DNA of 64,000 nucleotides from Roseovarius sp. THAF9 (GCF_009363715.1 NZ_CP045404.1:1022001-1086000), one strand, 5' to 3'; counted from the first letter of the stretch, positions 34,819 to 44,609 are shown. Program-made: numbers and translations. Notes: a model not told the origin generated them from the sequence alone.

Positions 34819-35760
34819 TCAGTCGCCCGCAAAAGTCCAACCCGCGCGGCGGGGGACACGGACCGCCAGCATGGGCTTCAAAAACGGCGAGCGAAAGCGC
34901 TTGAGGTCGAGCGCCTCGTGCACGCCTGTGGTGTGTTCGCCGTCGATCACGCTGCGCACGGCGGCGCGGGCGTAAAAGGGCGCGTCAAGCATGGGTTGCA
35001 CTTGCGTCGGGGTATAGCCGGGGTCCGCCCGGCCTTCGCGGTAGAGGCCCCATGCTGTGCGTTTCATCCGGGTCTTCGGAGGGGGCGTCACGACCCGGGC
35101 GTCGCCCTGATCGTCGAAGCGGATGCCGAGGCCCAGTTCCGAGCCGTCGAGGCGGGTCGCGTCATAGAAACACGTGCTGCCCGTGCCGGTGGGGAAGCGG
35201 CCCCAAGTCCAGTAGGTGAAATCCTGCTCCAGGGCTCGCGTGCCGAAATTGGCGTCGAAATAGCCGTGGCCGTCCCATTGCCATCCGGGCGCATCCAGGT
35301 CGACGCTGATCTGAGCGGTGGGTGCGAAGGGACGCCAGACATGGGCGCCATCGGGGGTGAGGGGCAACTCCACGCTTGTCATCGCGGAAGGCCTGACGGT
35401 GACGCGGCCCCTCACGCGGGAGATCATCGGTGGCGCGCCGATCTCATCGATGTCGATGACGAGTTGGCCATTCTTCCAATGCAGCGAAGAGGGGCCGACG
35501 GTGAAGCTGTCCGTTGTCTGGCGCAGGGCGCTGGTGCCGCGGTCGGTCATGGTGAAGCGCCCGCCGGGACCGTAGGTGGCGACGTTGATGCAGACGTGGT
35601 TTTCCGGGTTTCGCCGCCCGGACCAGGCGTACCAGGGCGAGAAGACCGAGCCGATGAAGGCGATGATCGAGATGGCGCGGCCTCCGCCGTCATTCAGGCC
35701 GTCGACATACCACCATGCATAGCCGTTGGGCGGGACGGCGAGGTTGAAATTGGGTCCGTC
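34819..35760 (-). CDS. crtC: Hydroxyneurosporene synthase (carotenoid 1,2-hydratase); start unresolved
   Basis: Adds water to the psi-end of neurosporene or related carotenes. Family segments run from NFNLAVPPNGYAWWYVDG through IIAFIGSVFSPWYAWSGRR, INVATYGPGGRFTMTDRG, LPLTPDGAHVWRPFAP, GHGYFDANFGTRALEQDFTY to the C-terminus. The reading frame is open from the conserved part back to an ATG at 36042 but has no ATG, GTG or TTG in between; the listed start (35760) marks where similarity should begin, not a proven codon. The 5' part overlaps the 3' end of crtD in another frame. Translation may begin at 36042, at a rare codon, or by a frameshift from crtD. Confidence 0.85.
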   Translation of the reverse strand, partial: DGPNFNLAVPPNGYAWWYVDGLNDGGGRAISIIAFIGSVFSPWYAWSGRRNPENHVCINVATYGPGGRFTMTDRGTSALRQTTDSFTVGPSSLHWKNGQLVIDIDEIGAPPMISRVRGRVTVRPSAMTSVELPLTPDGAHVWRPFAPTAQISVDLDAPGWQWDGHGYFDANFGTRALEQDFTYWTWGRFPTGTGSTCFYDATRLDGSELGLGIRFDDQGDARVVTPPPKTRMKRTAWGLYREGRADPGYTPTQVQPMLDAPFYARAAVRSVIDGEHTTGVHEALDLKRFRSPFLKPMLAVRVPRRAGWTFAGD

Positions 35761-37241
35761 AGTATCGCCTCGGCCGCATGCTTGCCGGAGAGGGCTGCCA
35801 TCGGCACCCCCGCCCCCGGATGCACCCCGCCCCCCGCCAGGTAGAGGCCCTTGACCGGCGTCCGCGCCGTCGGGCGTTGGAACGCCGCCAACGTTCCATG
35901 CGGGCTTTGCCCGTAGAGGGATCCTCTGCTCTCGGGAAACAGTTGGTCGAAGCCCGAGGGCGTGGTCAGTGCGTCCTGCCTCGGCAAGGGGTCGAAGCCG
36001 AGACCGAAACGGGCCAGCGTTTGGAAGGTGCGTGTCTGACATGCGGTGAACTCCTCTGGGCCGGCGTGGCCTTGCAGGGGTGGGGCGTTGGCGATGATCT
36101 CGAACCGTTCAAGCGCGGGCGGCGCGGTGGGAAGGCCGCGATCCATGGCGCAGACATAAAGCGTGGGGTCGGGGATGCGGCGGCCCTGCATCAGCGCATC
36201 GAACTCGGGCTTTGGGTCGGCGCGGAAAAAGACGTTGTGATGGGCGAGATCCGGCCCCGATGGCTTGGCGGCGAAGGCCCAGACCTCGGCTGAAAGACTG
36301 CGGGCTATTTCGGTGGTTTGTGGCGCCACGCGATCGAGGCCGGGGCCGAGCGCGCCTGTGGTCAGCGCCCTCGGGTCGCCGTTGAAGACAACTGCGTTGG
36401 CGATCATGTAGGTGCCGCCCTGCAAAGTGACGCCGATGGCGCGGCCCTTTTCGGTGAAGATACGGTCGACATTGGTGTCGTAGTGGATGGTGGCGCCGGC
36501 TTGGGTGATTGCGTCGGCCAGTGCCTGGGCCAGCCGGTTCAGGCCGCCCTCGACCACCCAGACGCCGGATATCTCGGCCTGCCAGATCAGCGCCAGAAGG
36601 GCGGGCACGTGGTAGGGCGAGCCGCCGACATAGGTGGCGTAGCGGCCGAAGAGCTGCCTCAGGCGCGGGTCGTCGAAACTGGAGTCCAGCAGCTGCGCAA
36701 GCGTCTTGTTCGGGGCCATCTGGCGGATGAGGTGCGGGTGACGCAGGACATGGGAGGTGAGGGCGGCCAGCGTTGGTTCGGGGGATTGCATCACCGGTGC
36801 GTCGAATCCCTCTAAAAGGGCGCGGGCGCGGTCGGAGAAGCTGCGCATCTGCCGCCCTGCACGAGCGCCGGCGAAGGCGGCGACAGCGTCGATGTTGCGC
36901 GCCGGGTCGTCAAAGAGGTCGAGCGTGCTGCCGTCGGGCCAGAAATGGCGGGCGATCAGGTGCTGACGGTGCAGGGTGACGTGATCGGTCAGGCGCGTGC
37001 CAAGGGCGGCGAAGAGATCCTCGAACACCGGGCGCATGGTCAGGACGGTGGGGCCGGTATCCACAGGGCCGGCGTCCGAGGGCAGGGTGCGCATCTTGCC
37101 GCCGGGGTGACTGTGGCGTTCCAGAATTGTGACGCGTAGCCCGGCGCCAACGAGGCGCGCGGCAGTGGCCAGCCCGCCAATCCCTGCGCCGATGATTGCG
37201 GCGTGAGGCGCGTCTGAGGCCGGGTGGCTCGATTGTGTCAT
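35694..37241 (-). CDS. crtD: Methoxyneurosporene dehydrogenase (carotenoid 3,4-desaturase)
   Basis: 515 residues, CrtI-like. FAD motif IIGAGIGGLATAARLVGAGL at about residue 17, then HPGGKMRTL and DTGPTVLTM; the desaturase C-terminal motif is LAGGGVHPGAGVPMAALSGK. It introduces the 3,4 double bond in the spheroidene pathway. The ATG at 37241 (MTQSSHPASD) is used; the frame further upstream runs through the PpsR site. The last about 65 bp overlap the conserved N-terminal coding part of crtC. Divergent from crtE. Confidence 0.95.
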   Translation of the reverse strand: MTQSSHPASDAPHAAIIGAGIGGLATAARLVGAGLRVTILERHSHPGGKMRTLPSDAGPVDTGPTVLTMRPVFEDLFAALGTRLTDHVTLHRQHLIARHFWPDGSTLDLFDDPARNIDAVAAFAGARAGRQMRSFSDRARALLEGFDAPVMQSPEPTLAALTSHVLRHPHLIRQMAPNKTLAQLLDSSFDDPRLRQLFGRYATYVGGSPYHVPALLALIWQAEISGVWVVEGGLNRLAQALADAITQAGATIHYDTNVDRIFTEKGRAIGVTLQGGTYMIANAVVFNGDPRALTTGALGPGLDRVAPQTTEIARSLSAEVWAFAAKPSGPDLAHHNVFFRADPKPEFDALMQGRRIPDPTLYVCAMDRGLPTAPPALERFEIIANAPPLQGHAGPEEFTACQTRTFQTLARFGLGFDPLPRQDALTTPSGFDQLFPESRGSLYGQSPHGTLAAFQRPTARTPVKGLYLAGGGVHPGAGVPMAALSGKHAAEAILTDPISTSPSRPTAMHGGMSTA

Positions 37242-37271
37242 GTCAGGGATTGTTGACTCGAAACCGCAGAG

Positions 37272-37289
37272 TGTCCAGTGTAGTTTACA
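37272..37289. promoter_or_regulatory. PpsR/CrtJ box between crtD and crtE
   Basis: TGTCCAGTGTAGTTTACA is a perfect TGT-N12-ACA match to the PpsR/CrtJ consensus, 31 bp upstream of crtD and 50 bp upstream of crtE. It can repress both the crtDC and the crtEF-bchCXYZ-puf transcripts. Confidence 0.8.
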
Positions 37290-37338
37290 CAATGAGTGTC
37301 GCCATATGGTGACATCTGCCCTGACCAAGGAGCGCCAC

Positions 37339-38208
37339 ATGCCCCTCTCGCAGCGAATTGATGCCGCCGTTCTGCGCGCGCTGGATATGACGCAAGGACA
37401 GGAGGCGCCGGCGCAACTCAGCGAGGCGCTAGGCTATGCCTGCCTTCCGGGCGGGGCGCGCATTCGACCGACGATCCTGATGTCCGTGGCGATGGCCTGT
37501 GGCGACGACCGGCCCGCGCTGAGCGATGCGGCGGCAGCGGCGCTGGAGGTGATCCATTGTGCGTCGCTGGTACATGACGACCTGCCCTGTTTCGACGATG
37601 CAGAACTGCGACGCGGCAAGCCGTCTGTGCATAAGGCCTATTCGCAGCCGTTGGCTGTGCTTACGGGTGACAGCCTGATCATACTGGCATTTGATATCCT
37701 GGCGCGGGCCGCCGAAGAGGACCCGGTGCGGGGCTTGCGCCTGATACGGGCGCTTGCAACGCGGACTGGCATGCCCGGGGGGATCTGCGCCGGGCAAGGC
37801 TGGGAAAGCGAGCGGGAAGTGGACCTTGTGGCCTATCATCGCTCGAAGACGGCAGCACTTTTCATCGCGGCGACGGAGATGGGCGCGATTTCGGCGGGGC
37901 ATGATGCGGAGCCTTGGGGCGACCTTGGAGCGTTGATCGGCGAGGCCTTCCAGGTGGCGGACGATCTGCGCGATGCCGTGTTGGACGAAAAGACCTTGGG
38001 CAAGCCGGTGGGGCAGGACGATCTGCACGGGCGTCCCAACGCGGTTGCGGAATACGGCGTCGAAGGCGCCGTGGCGCGGTTGAAGGATATTCTGGCGGGG
38101 GCGATTGCCTCGATCCCGTCCTGCCCGGGCGAGGCGGCGCTGGCCGAGATGGTACGCCTGCAGGCGCAAGCGATCATGCCGAAGATGCCCGCCGGGTACC
38201 GGGTGTAA
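37339..38208 (+). CDS. crtE: Geranylgeranyl diphosphate synthase
   Basis: 289 residues, trans-prenyltransferase. First Asp-rich motif HDDLPCFDDAELRRG at about residue 80, second QVADDLRDAVLDEKTLGK at about residue 206; KPSVHKAYSQPLAVLTGD is the usual block after the first motif. It provides GGPP for carotenoids and for the phytyl tail of bacteriochlorophyll. The ATG at 37339 has AAGGAG 8 nt upstream; earlier starts lie in the regulatory region. First gene of the crtEF-bchCXYZ-puf superoperon. Confidence 0.95.
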   Translation: MPLSQRIDAAVLRALDMTQGQEAPAQLSEALGYACLPGGARIRPTILMSVAMACGDDRPALSDAAAAALEVIHCASLVHDDLPCFDDAELRRGKPSVHKAYSQPLAVLTGDSLIILAFDILARAAEEDPVRGLRLIRALATRTGMPGGICAGQGWESEREVDLVAYHRSKTAALFIAATEMGAISAGHDAEPWGDLGALIGEAFQVADDLRDAVLDEKTLGKPVGQDDLHGRPNAVAEYGVEGAVARLKDILAGAIASIPSCPGEAALAEMVRLQAQAIMPKMPAGYRV

Positions 38209-38214
38209 TACGGC

Positions 38215-39345
38215 ATGGCGGTGCGGGAGCCTGAAATGCGGCGGCGCGCCGGCATTGCGGGCTGGCTGAACCGACAGGTCGCCAAACCGGGATTTCAGAA
38301 TTTCGCCAGCGCCTTGCCGTTCGGCAAGCGTATGGCAGGCCGCGATGGCGCGGAGATTTTCGATCTTTTACAGGGGTTCGTGGCCTCCCAAGTGCTGGGC
38401 GCGCTGGTCGAGACCGGGATCCTGCGTGCATTGCTGGACGGGCCGCGCAGTGCCGAGTTGTTGGGGTTCCGGCATGACGTGCCGGCCGACAGGATGGAAC
38501 AGCTGTTGCGGGCAGGTGCTGCGCTGGGGCTGTTGAAGCGGCGGCGCGACGGAGCCTATGCGCTGGCGCGGAAGGGTGCTGCGATCCTGGGTGTGCCGGG
38601 GCTGGAGAACATGATCCGGCACAATTCCGCGTTCTATGCCGACATGGCCGATCCCATGGCGCTGCTGCGCGGCGAAGGCGACACGCGTCTGGCGCGGTTC
38701 TGGCCTTACGTTTTTGGCGCAGAGGGCGAGGTCGCGCCGGATGTGGCGGACAGGTACTCGACGTTGATGGCAGAAAGCCAGGTGCTGGTCGCCCGTGACA
38801 CGCTGAAGATGCTGCCCTTGAAGGGCACGCAGACAGTGATGGACGTGGGCGGCGGATCGGGCGTGTTCCTGTCCGAAGTGCTGCGGCGGAACAAGGCTGC
38901 GCGGGGAATTCTGTTCGATTTGCCCGAGGTGATGCCGCAGGCCGAGGCCCGGTTGGCACAGCTGGAGCTGCGGGACCGGATCGAGGTGCGCGGCGGCAGT
39001 TTCAGGGACGGGGCGTTGCCCGTAGGGGCGGACACGGTCAGCTTGATCCGGGTGCTTTACGATCATGCGGACGACACGGTGTCGGACCTGTTGCGCAAGG
39101 CATTCGTGGCCTTGCCGCCAGGCGGACGGCTGATCGTGTCCGAGCCGATGTCGGGTGGCGACGCGCCCGAGCGAGCGGGCGACGTCTATTTTGCATTCTA
39201 CACGATGGCGATGGGCACCGGGCGCGTGCGGTCGCAGGCGCGGATCGCCGAGATGTGCCGGGCGGCGGGCTTCGAAGATGTTGTGATGCCCAAACCGATC
39301 CGCCCGTTCATCACCACCGCGCTGGCCTGCCGCAAGCCCGGCTGA
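38215..39345 (+). CDS. crtF: Hydroxyneurosporene O-methyltransferase
   Basis: 376 residues. Class-I SAM methyltransferase with motif I MDVGGGSGVFLSEVL at about residue 204 and an N-terminal dimerisation helix-turn-helix typical of small-molecule O-methyltransferases (GFVASQVLGALVETGILRAL). It methylates the 1-hydroxyl of hydroxycarotenoids, completing spheroidene. Starts 6 nt after crtE. A 145-bp gap with PpsR boxes follows. Confidence 0.95.
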   Translation: MAVREPEMRRRAGIAGWLNRQVAKPGFQNFASALPFGKRMAGRDGAEIFDLLQGFVASQVLGALVETGILRALLDGPRSAELLGFRHDVPADRMEQLLRAGAALGLLKRRRDGAYALARKGAAILGVPGLENMIRHNSAFYADMADPMALLRGEGDTRLARFWPYVFGAEGEVAPDVADRYSTLMAESQVLVARDTLKMLPLKGTQTVMDVGGGSGVFLSEVLRRNKAARGILFDLPEVMPQAEARLAQLELRDRIEVRGGSFRDGALPVGADTVSLIRVLYDHADDTVSDLLRKAFVALPPGGRLIVSEPMSGGDAPERAGDVYFAFYTMAMGTGRVRSQARIAEMCRAAGFEDVVMPKPIRPFITTALACRKPG

Positions 39346-39385
39346 GCCGCACCAAGCGATGATACGCTGGCGATTCGCTGTAAAG

Positions 39386-39403
39386 TGTAAAGTTTAGTTG
39401 ACA
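39386..39403 (+). promoter_or_regulatory. PpsR/CrtJ box 1 of the bchC promoter
   Basis: TGTAAAGTTTAGTTGACA, a perfect TGT-N12-ACA palindrome that includes a TTGACA -35 hexamer. It is separated by exactly 8 bp from a second box. Confidence 0.85.
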
Positions 39404-39411
39404 CAAAATGC

Positions 39412-39429
39412 TGTCCGAATAGACTGACA
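39412..39429 (+). promoter_or_regulatory. PpsR/CrtJ box 2 of the bchC promoter
   Basis: TGTCCGAATAGACTGACA, a second perfect TGT-N12-ACA palindrome, covering the expected -10 position relative to the TTGACA in box 1. Two boxes 8 bp apart is the known cooperative CrtJ arrangement at Rhodobacter bchC. Confidence 0.85.
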
Positions 39430-39490
39430 TACAACCGGATCGCGCCCTGCGTCGGCGTGACTCAACAATAACCGGGGGGAGTTCAGACAG

Positions 39491-40432
39491 TTGGAGACGC
39501 GCGCCGTATTCCTGAATGGTCCGAAAGACCTGCACATGGACACGCTGCCGCTCAAGCAGCCGGGCCCTGCGGATATTGTCGTGGACATTGCCCATTCGGG
39601 GATCTCGACCGGCACCGAAAAACTGTTCTGGACCGGTGAGATGCCGCCCTTTCCGGGCTCGGGCTATCCGCTGGTGCCGGGGTATGAGGCCGCGGGCGAG
39701 GTGGTCGAGGCGGGGCCGGAAAGTGGCTTCAGGACAGGAGAGATAGTGTTCGTGCCGGGAGCGGATTGCTTTGACGGTGCGTTTGGCCTGTTCGGCGGAG
39801 CGGCGAGCCGGTTGGTGACGCCTGCCGACAGAGTGACGCGAATCGATTCGACGCTGGGCGCGGAGGGCGCATTGCTGGCCCTGGCCGCGACCGCGCGGCA
39901 CGCGATGGCCGGATTGGACAAGCGCGTGCCCGAGCTGATTGTCGGGCATGGGGTGCTGGGCCGCCTTTTGGCGCGGCTGACGATTGCCGCCGGAGCGCCG
40001 GCGCCTGTGGTCTGGGAAACCGATCCGGCGCGGCGCGGCGGTGCCGACGGCTATGAGGTGATCGCGCCCGACGACGACGCGCGCCGCGATTACCGCGCGA
40101 TTTACGACGCCTCGGGCAATGCCGGTATTCTGAACGACCTGATCGGACGGCTGACCAAGGGTGGCGAGATCGTGCTGGCGGGGTTCTATCCCGGCGGCCT
40201 GAGCTTTGCCTTTCCGCCCGCCTTCATGCGCGAGGCGCGGTTGCGCATCGCTGCGGAATGGGCGCGCGAGGACCTTGCCGCCGTGGGCGCGCTGCTGGAC
40301 AGCGGTGCGCTGAGCCTGGGTGGGCTGATCACTCACAATGCCCCGGCCGAGCAGGCCGAGGACGCGTACAGGACGGCCTTTGAAGAGGCGTCGTGCCTGA
40401 AAATGATACTCAACTGGAAGGACGCCGCGTGA
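39491..40432 (+). CDS. bchC: Bacteriochlorophyllide a dehydrogenase
   Basis: 313 residues. Oxidises the 3-hydroxyethyl group of the bacteriochlorophyllide precursor to the 3-acetyl group. Medium-chain-dehydrogenase-like fold: [33 protein letters not shown] and [16 protein letters not shown] (cofactor site). The start is TTG at 39491 with GGGGGAG 9 nt upstream; no ATG or GTG lies closer to the conserved beginning [11 protein letters not shown]. The stop overlaps the bchX GTG start (GTGA). Confidence 0.95.
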   Translation: METRAVFLNGPKDLHMDTLPLKQPGPADIVVDIAHSGISTGTEKLFWTGEMPPFPGSGYPLVPGYEAAGEVVEAGPESGFRTGEIVFVPGADCFDGAFGLFGGAASRLVTPADRVTRIDSTLGAEGALLALAATARHAMAGLDKRVPELIVGHGVLGRLLARLTIAAGAPAPVVWETDPARRGGADGYEVIAPDDDARRDYRAIYDASGNAGILNDLIGRLTKGGEIVLAGFYPGGLSFAFPPAFMREARLRIAAEWAREDLAAVGALLDSGALSLGGLITHNAPAEQAEDAYRTAFEEASCLKMILNWKDAA

Positions 40433-41433
40433 AGGACGACATCCCGAATCTGAAGGATTTCGACAAACGCCTGCGGGACGAGGCCGGCGAGGAGCCGAGC
40501 CTGGAAGTGCCACAGGGCGAGCCCACCAGCAAGACGCAGATCATCGCGATCTATGGCAAGGGGGGGATCGGCAAGTCGTTCACCCTGGCCAACCTGAGCC
40601 ACATGATGGCCGAACAGGGCAAGCGTGTGCTGCTGATCGGGTGCGACCCGAAATCGGATACGACGAGCCTGCTGTTCGGCGGCAAGGCGTGTCCGACGAT
40701 TATCGAGACCTCGACCAAGAAAAACCTTGCCGGCGAGCAGGTGAAGATCGGCGACGTGTGCTTCAAGCGTGGCGGGGTTTTTGCCATGGAGCTTGGTGGG
40801 CCCGAAGTCGGCCGCGGCTGTGGCGGACGCGGGATCATCCACGGGTTCGAGCTGCTGGAAAAGCTGGGCTTCCATGACTGGGACTTCGATTATGTCCTGC
40901 TGGATTTCCTGGGTGACGTGGTGTGCGGGGGCTTCGGCCTGCCGATTGCCCGCGACATGGCGCAGAAGGTGATTTTGGTGGCGTCGAACGACCTGCAGTC
41001 GCTTTACGTGGCCAACAACGTGTGCTCGGCGGTGGAGTATTTCCGCAAGCTGGGCGGCAATGTCGGCGTCGCAGGGCTGGTGGTCAACAAGGACGACCAT
41101 TCGGGCGAGGCGCAGGCCTTTGCCGAAGCGGTCGACATCCCCGTTCTGGCCGCGATCCCGCAGGATGACGACCTGCGCAAGAAGTCGGCCAATTACCAGA
41201 TTGTAGGCACCGAGAAGAGCCAGTGGGGCAGCCTTTTTGCCGGGCTGGCCGAGGCCGTGGGCGCCGCGCCGCCCGTGCGGCCGGAGCCGCTGGATCAGGA
41301 CGGTTTGCTGGCGCTCTTCGACGGGTCGGACACCGGCGAGGGCGTCACGCTGGAGCCTGCGACGGACGAGGACATGCGCGGCAAGAACGCCGCGCCCAAG
41401 GAAAGCCTGGAGGTGGTCTATGACGACGCCTGA
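40429..41433 (+). CDS. bchX: Chlorophyllide a reductase iron protein
   Basis: 334 residues, NifH-like ATPase donating electrons to BchYZ in C7-C8 double-bond reduction. P-loop [19 protein letters not shown] at about residue 42; the 4Fe-4S cysteines are in GRGCGGRGI and [15 protein letters not shown] at 40429 has GGAAGGA upstream and overlaps the bchC stop; the frame extends to 40393, but that would lie inside bchC. The C-terminal about 40 residues are acidic and beyond the core. The end overlaps a small gene by 14 nt. Confidence 0.96.
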   Translation: MKDDIPNLKDFDKRLRDEAGEEPSLEVPQGEPTSKTQIIAIYGKGGIGKSFTLANLSHMMAEQGKRVLLIGCDPKSDTTSLLFGGKACPTIIETSTKKNLAGEQVKIGDVCFKRGGVFAMELGGPEVGRGCGGRGIIHGFELLEKLGFHDWDFDYVLLDFLGDVVCGGFGLPIARDMAQKVILVASNDLQSLYVANNVCSAVEYFRKLGGNVGVAGLVVNKDDHSGEAQAFAEAVDIPVLAAIPQDDDLRKKSANYQIVGTEKSQWGSLFAGLAEAVGAAPPVRPEPLDQDGLLALFDGSDTGEGVTLEPATDEDMRGKNAAPKESLEVVYDDA

Positions 41434-41554
41434 ACCCACCCGGGCACAGCAGTTGATCCGGGCCTGCCGGATGGTCGCCGAAGCGCGGCCCGAGCAGATC
41501 GCCCGGCTTTTGAAGGATATCGCGGCCCAGGGCGGGTCGGAAAGGGCTCTATGA
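41420..41554 (+). CDS. 44-residue small protein between bchX and bchY
   Basis: I do not recognise this family. It begins with ATG in the last codons of bchX, 5 nt after a strong GGAGGT ribosome binding site, and its stop overlaps the bchY ATG (ATGA). It fills the whole bchX-bchY gap in frame. The peptide is mostly helical and basic (TRAQQLIRACRMVAEARPEQ, then IARLLKDIAAQGG), with one cysteine and no membrane segment. Coupled translation implies synthesis alongside chlorophyllide reductase; it could be an assembly or regulatory peptide, or simply serve to carry ribosomes into bchY. Confidence 0.6.
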   Translation: MTTPEPTRAQQLIRACRMVAEARPEQIARLLKDIAAQGGSERAL

Positions 41555-43113
41555 GCGATGAAGTCACATATGACGATGCCGGCAAGGCCGAGGTCATTCG
41601 CGGGAAGGCGCGCGAGGACGCGCCGGAGCTGACGGGTGATCCGGGGCTGGGATGCCATTCCGGTAACGAGATGGAGAAAGCCGCGCGCATGGCCGGGCAG
41701 AGCGATCTGCTGGATCAATATGCGCGCGACTATCCGCAAGGTCCGCACGACAAGCCGCAAAGCATGTGTCCCGCTTTCGGCAGCTTGCGGGTGGGCCTGC
41801 GGATGAAACGCGTGGCGACCGTGCTGAGCGGGTCGGCCTGTTGTGTGTATGGTCTGACTTTTGTGAGCCATTTCTACGGCGCGCGGCGGTCGGTGGGTTA
41901 TGTGCCGTTCAATTCCGAGACGCTGGTCACTGGCAAGTTGTTCGAGGACATCCGGGACTCTGTGCACGAGTTGGCTGATCCGGACCGGTTTGATGCGGTC
42001 GTGGTGACGAACCTGTGCGTGCCGACCGCGAGCGGCGTGCCGCTGCGGCTGTTGCCGAAGGAAATCAACGGTGTGCGCATCGTCGGGATCGACGTGCCGG
42101 GCTTCGGCATTCCGACTCACGCCGAGGCCAAGGACGTTCTGGCCGGCGCGATGCTGAACTACGCGCGGCAAGAGATCAAGGCCGGACCCGTCGCCGCCCC
42201 TGACGGGGGCGTCTCCGACAGGCCGACCGTCACGCTCTTGGGCGAGATGTTCCCCGCCGATCCGGTAATGATCGGTCAAATGCTGGCACCAATGGGGCTG
42301 GCCGCCGGGCCGGTGGTGCCGTGCCGGGAGTGGCGGGAGCTTTATGCTGCGCTGGATTGTGGTGCGGTGGCGGCGATCCATCCGTTCTATACCGCCGCCG
42401 TGCGGGAGTTCGAGGCGGCCGGGCGGCCTGTTGTGGGGTCTGCGCCTGTCGGACGGGACGGGACGGCGGCGTGGCTGAGTGCGATTGGCGATGCCTTTGG
42501 TGTGCCTGCGGACAAGGTGGCGCAGGCGCAGAATGCGTTCCTGCCGGCGATCGAGGCGGCCTTGGGCGCAAAGAAAATCGACGGGACCATCACGCTGTCG
42601 GGCTATGAAGGCAGCGAATTGCTGGTGGCCCGCCTGCTGATCGAGAGCGGGGCGCATGTGCCTTATGTCGGCACGGCCTGTGCCAAGAGCCCGTGGTCGG
42701 CGGACGACGCGGCCTGGCTGGAGGCCAAAGGCACCAAGGTGCAGTACCGCGCGTCGCTGGAAGACGATTGCGCGGCGATGGAAGCGATCAAGCCGGACCT
42801 GGCCATCGGGACGACGCCGGTAGTGCAGAAGGCCAAGGAACTGGGCGTTCCGGGCCTGTACTTTACCAACCTGATTTCCGCGCGGCCGCTTATGGGGCCT
42901 GCCGGGGCTGGGAGCCTTGCGGAGGTGGTCAACGCGGCCATCGCCAACAAGGGGCGGATGGACCGGATGCGAGCGTTCTTCGAGGGCGTGGGTGAAGGCG
43001 ATACCGCCGGGGTCTGGGAAGGCCAGCCCAATGTGCGGGAGGATTTCCGGGCGACGAACCAGAAGAAGCTGGAAAAAGCCGCACGGGCCAAAAAAGCGCA
43101 GGAGATGATCTGA
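41551..43113 (+). CDS. bchY: Chlorophyllide a reductase subunit Y
   Basis: 520 residues, NifD/NifK-like catalytic subunit. Cluster-binding cysteines are in MCPAFGSLR and [12 protein letters not shown], with [11 protein letters not shown] further on. With BchZ it reduces ring B of chlorophyllide to the bacteriochlorin. The N-terminal about 70 residues are acidic and lead into the conserved domain. The ATG at 41551 is preceded by GGAAAGGG and overlaps the small upstream gene; the stop shares a base with bchZ (TGATG). Confidence 0.96.
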   Translation: MSDEVTYDDAGKAEVIRGKAREDAPELTGDPGLGCHSGNEMEKAARMAGQSDLLDQYARDYPQGPHDKPQSMCPAFGSLRVGLRMKRVATVLSGSACCVYGLTFVSHFYGARRSVGYVPFNSETLVTGKLFEDIRDSVHELADPDRFDAVVVTNLCVPTASGVPLRLLPKEINGVRIVGIDVPGFGIPTHAEAKDVLAGAMLNYARQEIKAGPVAAPDGGVSDRPTVTLLGEMFPADPVMIGQMLAPMGLAAGPVVPCREWRELYAALDCGAVAAIHPFYTAAVREFEAAGRPVVGSAPVGRDGTAAWLSAIGDAFGVPADKVAQAQNAFLPAIEAALGAKKIDGTITLSGYEGSELLVARLLIESGAHVPYVGTACAKSPWSADDAAWLEAKGTKVQYRASLEDDCAAMEAIKPDLAIGTTPVVQKAKELGVPGLYFTNLISARPLMGPAGAGSLAEVVNAAIANKGRMDRMRAFFEGVGEGDTAGVWEGQPNVREDFRATNQKKLEKAARAKKAQEMI

Positions 43114-44609
43114 TGCTGATCCAGGATCATGATCGGGCGGGCGGATACTGGGCGGCGGTTTATGCCTTCTGCGCCGTCAAGGGCTTGCAGGTGGTGATCG
43201 ACGGACCGGTGGGTTGCGAGAACCTGCCGGTGACCTCGGTGCTGCATTACACCGACGCGCTGCCGCCGCATGAATTGCCCATCGTGGTGACGGGCCTTGG
43301 CGAAGAAGAGCTGGGCCGGGAAGGTACCGAAGGCGCGATGAAACGGGCCTGGGGCACGCTCGATCCGGCGCTGCCGGCGGTCGTTGTCACGGGGTCCATC
43401 GCCGAGATGATCGGCGGAGGTGTGACGCCTCAGGGCACCAACATCCAGCGGTTCCTGCCGCGGACCATCGACGAGGACCAGTGGGAAGCCGCGGACCGGG
43501 CGATGACCTGGATCTTCACCGAGTTCGGGATGACCAAGGGGCGGATGCCGCCTGAGAAGAAGCGGGCGGAGGATGCCAAACCTAGGGTCAATATCCTTGG
43601 GCCGATGTATGGCACGTTCAACATGCCCTCGGACCTGGCGGAAATCCGGCGTCTGGTCGAGGGGATCGGGGCCGAGATCAACATGGTAATGCCGCTGGGC
43701 GCGCACCTGGCCGAGATGCGGGACCTGGTGAATGCCGATGTGAACATCTGCATGTATCGCGAGTTCGGGCGGGGCCTGTGCGAAGTGCTGGGGAAGCCGT
43801 ACCTGCAGGCGCCGGTGGGGATCGACAGCACGACGAAATTCCTGCGCAAGCTGGGCGAGTTGCTGGAGCTGGACGTGGAGCCCTTCATCGCGCGCGAGAA
43901 ACATTCGACGATCAAGCCCGTGTGGGACCTGTGGCGCTCGGTGACGCAGGATTTCTTTGCCACGGCCAGTTTCGGGATCGTGGCGAACGAGACCTATGCG
44001 CGGGGCGTGCGGAACTTCTTGGAAAACGACATGGGGCTGCCTTGCGGGTTTGCCGTGGCGCGCTGTGCGGGGACCAAGACCAACAACGAGGAAGTGCGTT
44101 CGCTGGTGCACAACAAGCGCCCGCTGATCCTGATGGGGTCGATCAACGAAAAGATGTACCTGGCCGAGATGAGCGCGGGGCACGGGCCGAAGCCGGCCTT
44201 TATTCCGGCGAGTTTTCCGGGTGCTGCGATCCGGCGGGCCACCGGCACGCCCTTCATGGGGTACGCCGGGGCGACCTATTTGATCCAGGAAGTGTGCAAT
44301 GGCCTGTTCGATGCGCTGTTCCAAATCCTGCCGCTAGGGTCCGAGATGGATGCAGGGTCTGCGACGCCGACGCCGCTGCGCCGGGATTTCCCGTGGGATG
44401 CCGATGCACAGGCCGAGCTGAATCGGATCGTGGAAAGCCACCCGGTGCTCACCAGGATTTCCGCCGCCAAGACGTTGCGCGACGCCGCCGAGGAGGCCGC
44501 CCTGAAAGAGGGCGCCGAGCGGGTCGTGCTGGAAACCGTCAAAGCCCTTTCGCCCGTGGCCCAAGCCGCCACGGCAGATGTCCAAGAGGAGGACAACAAC
44601 CATGACTGA
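43113..44609 (+). CDS. bchZ: Chlorophyllide a reductase subunit Z
   Basis: 498 residues, partner of BchY. N-terminal [20 protein letters not shown] and [15 protein letters not shown] carry the cluster cysteine; [20 protein letters not shown] and [20 protein letters not shown] are typical further blocks. The C-terminus carries the short helical tail found in BchZ ([12 protein letters not shown]). The coding end contains the pufQ ribosome binding site GAGGAGG and overlaps pufQ by 8 nt, as in the Rhodobacter superoperon, where puf promoters lie inside bchZ. Confidence 0.96.
   Translation: MLIQDHDRAGGYWAAVYAFCAVKGLQVVIDGPVGCENLPVTSVLHYTDALPPHELPIVVTGLGEEELGREGTEGAMKRAWGTLDPALPAVVVTGSIAEMIGGGVTPQGTNIQRFLPRTIDEDQWEAADRAMTWIFTEFGMTKGRMPPEKKRAEDAKPRVNILGPMYGTFNMPSDLAEIRRLVEGIGAEINMVMPLGAHLAEMRDLVNADVNICMYREFGRGLCEVLGKPYLQAPVGIDSTTKFLRKLGELLELDVEPFIAREKHSTIKPVWDLWRSVTQDFFATASFGIVANETYARGVRNFLENDMGLPCGFAVARCAGTKTNNEEVRSLVHNKRPLILMGSINEKMYLAEMSAGHGPKPAFIPASFPGAAIRRATGTPFMGYAGATYLIQEVCNGLFDALFQILPLGSEMDAGSATPTPLRRDFPWDADAQAELNRIVESHPVLTRISAAKTLRDAAEEAALKEGAERVVLETVKALSPVAQAATADVQEEDNNHD

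Noticed and set aside
34819..37241. Interpretation of crtC as a pseudogene or frameshifted remnant
   Set aside because: The whole conserved CrtC sequence is uninterrupted; only the start codon is in question, so I keep it as a gene and report the start as a finding.
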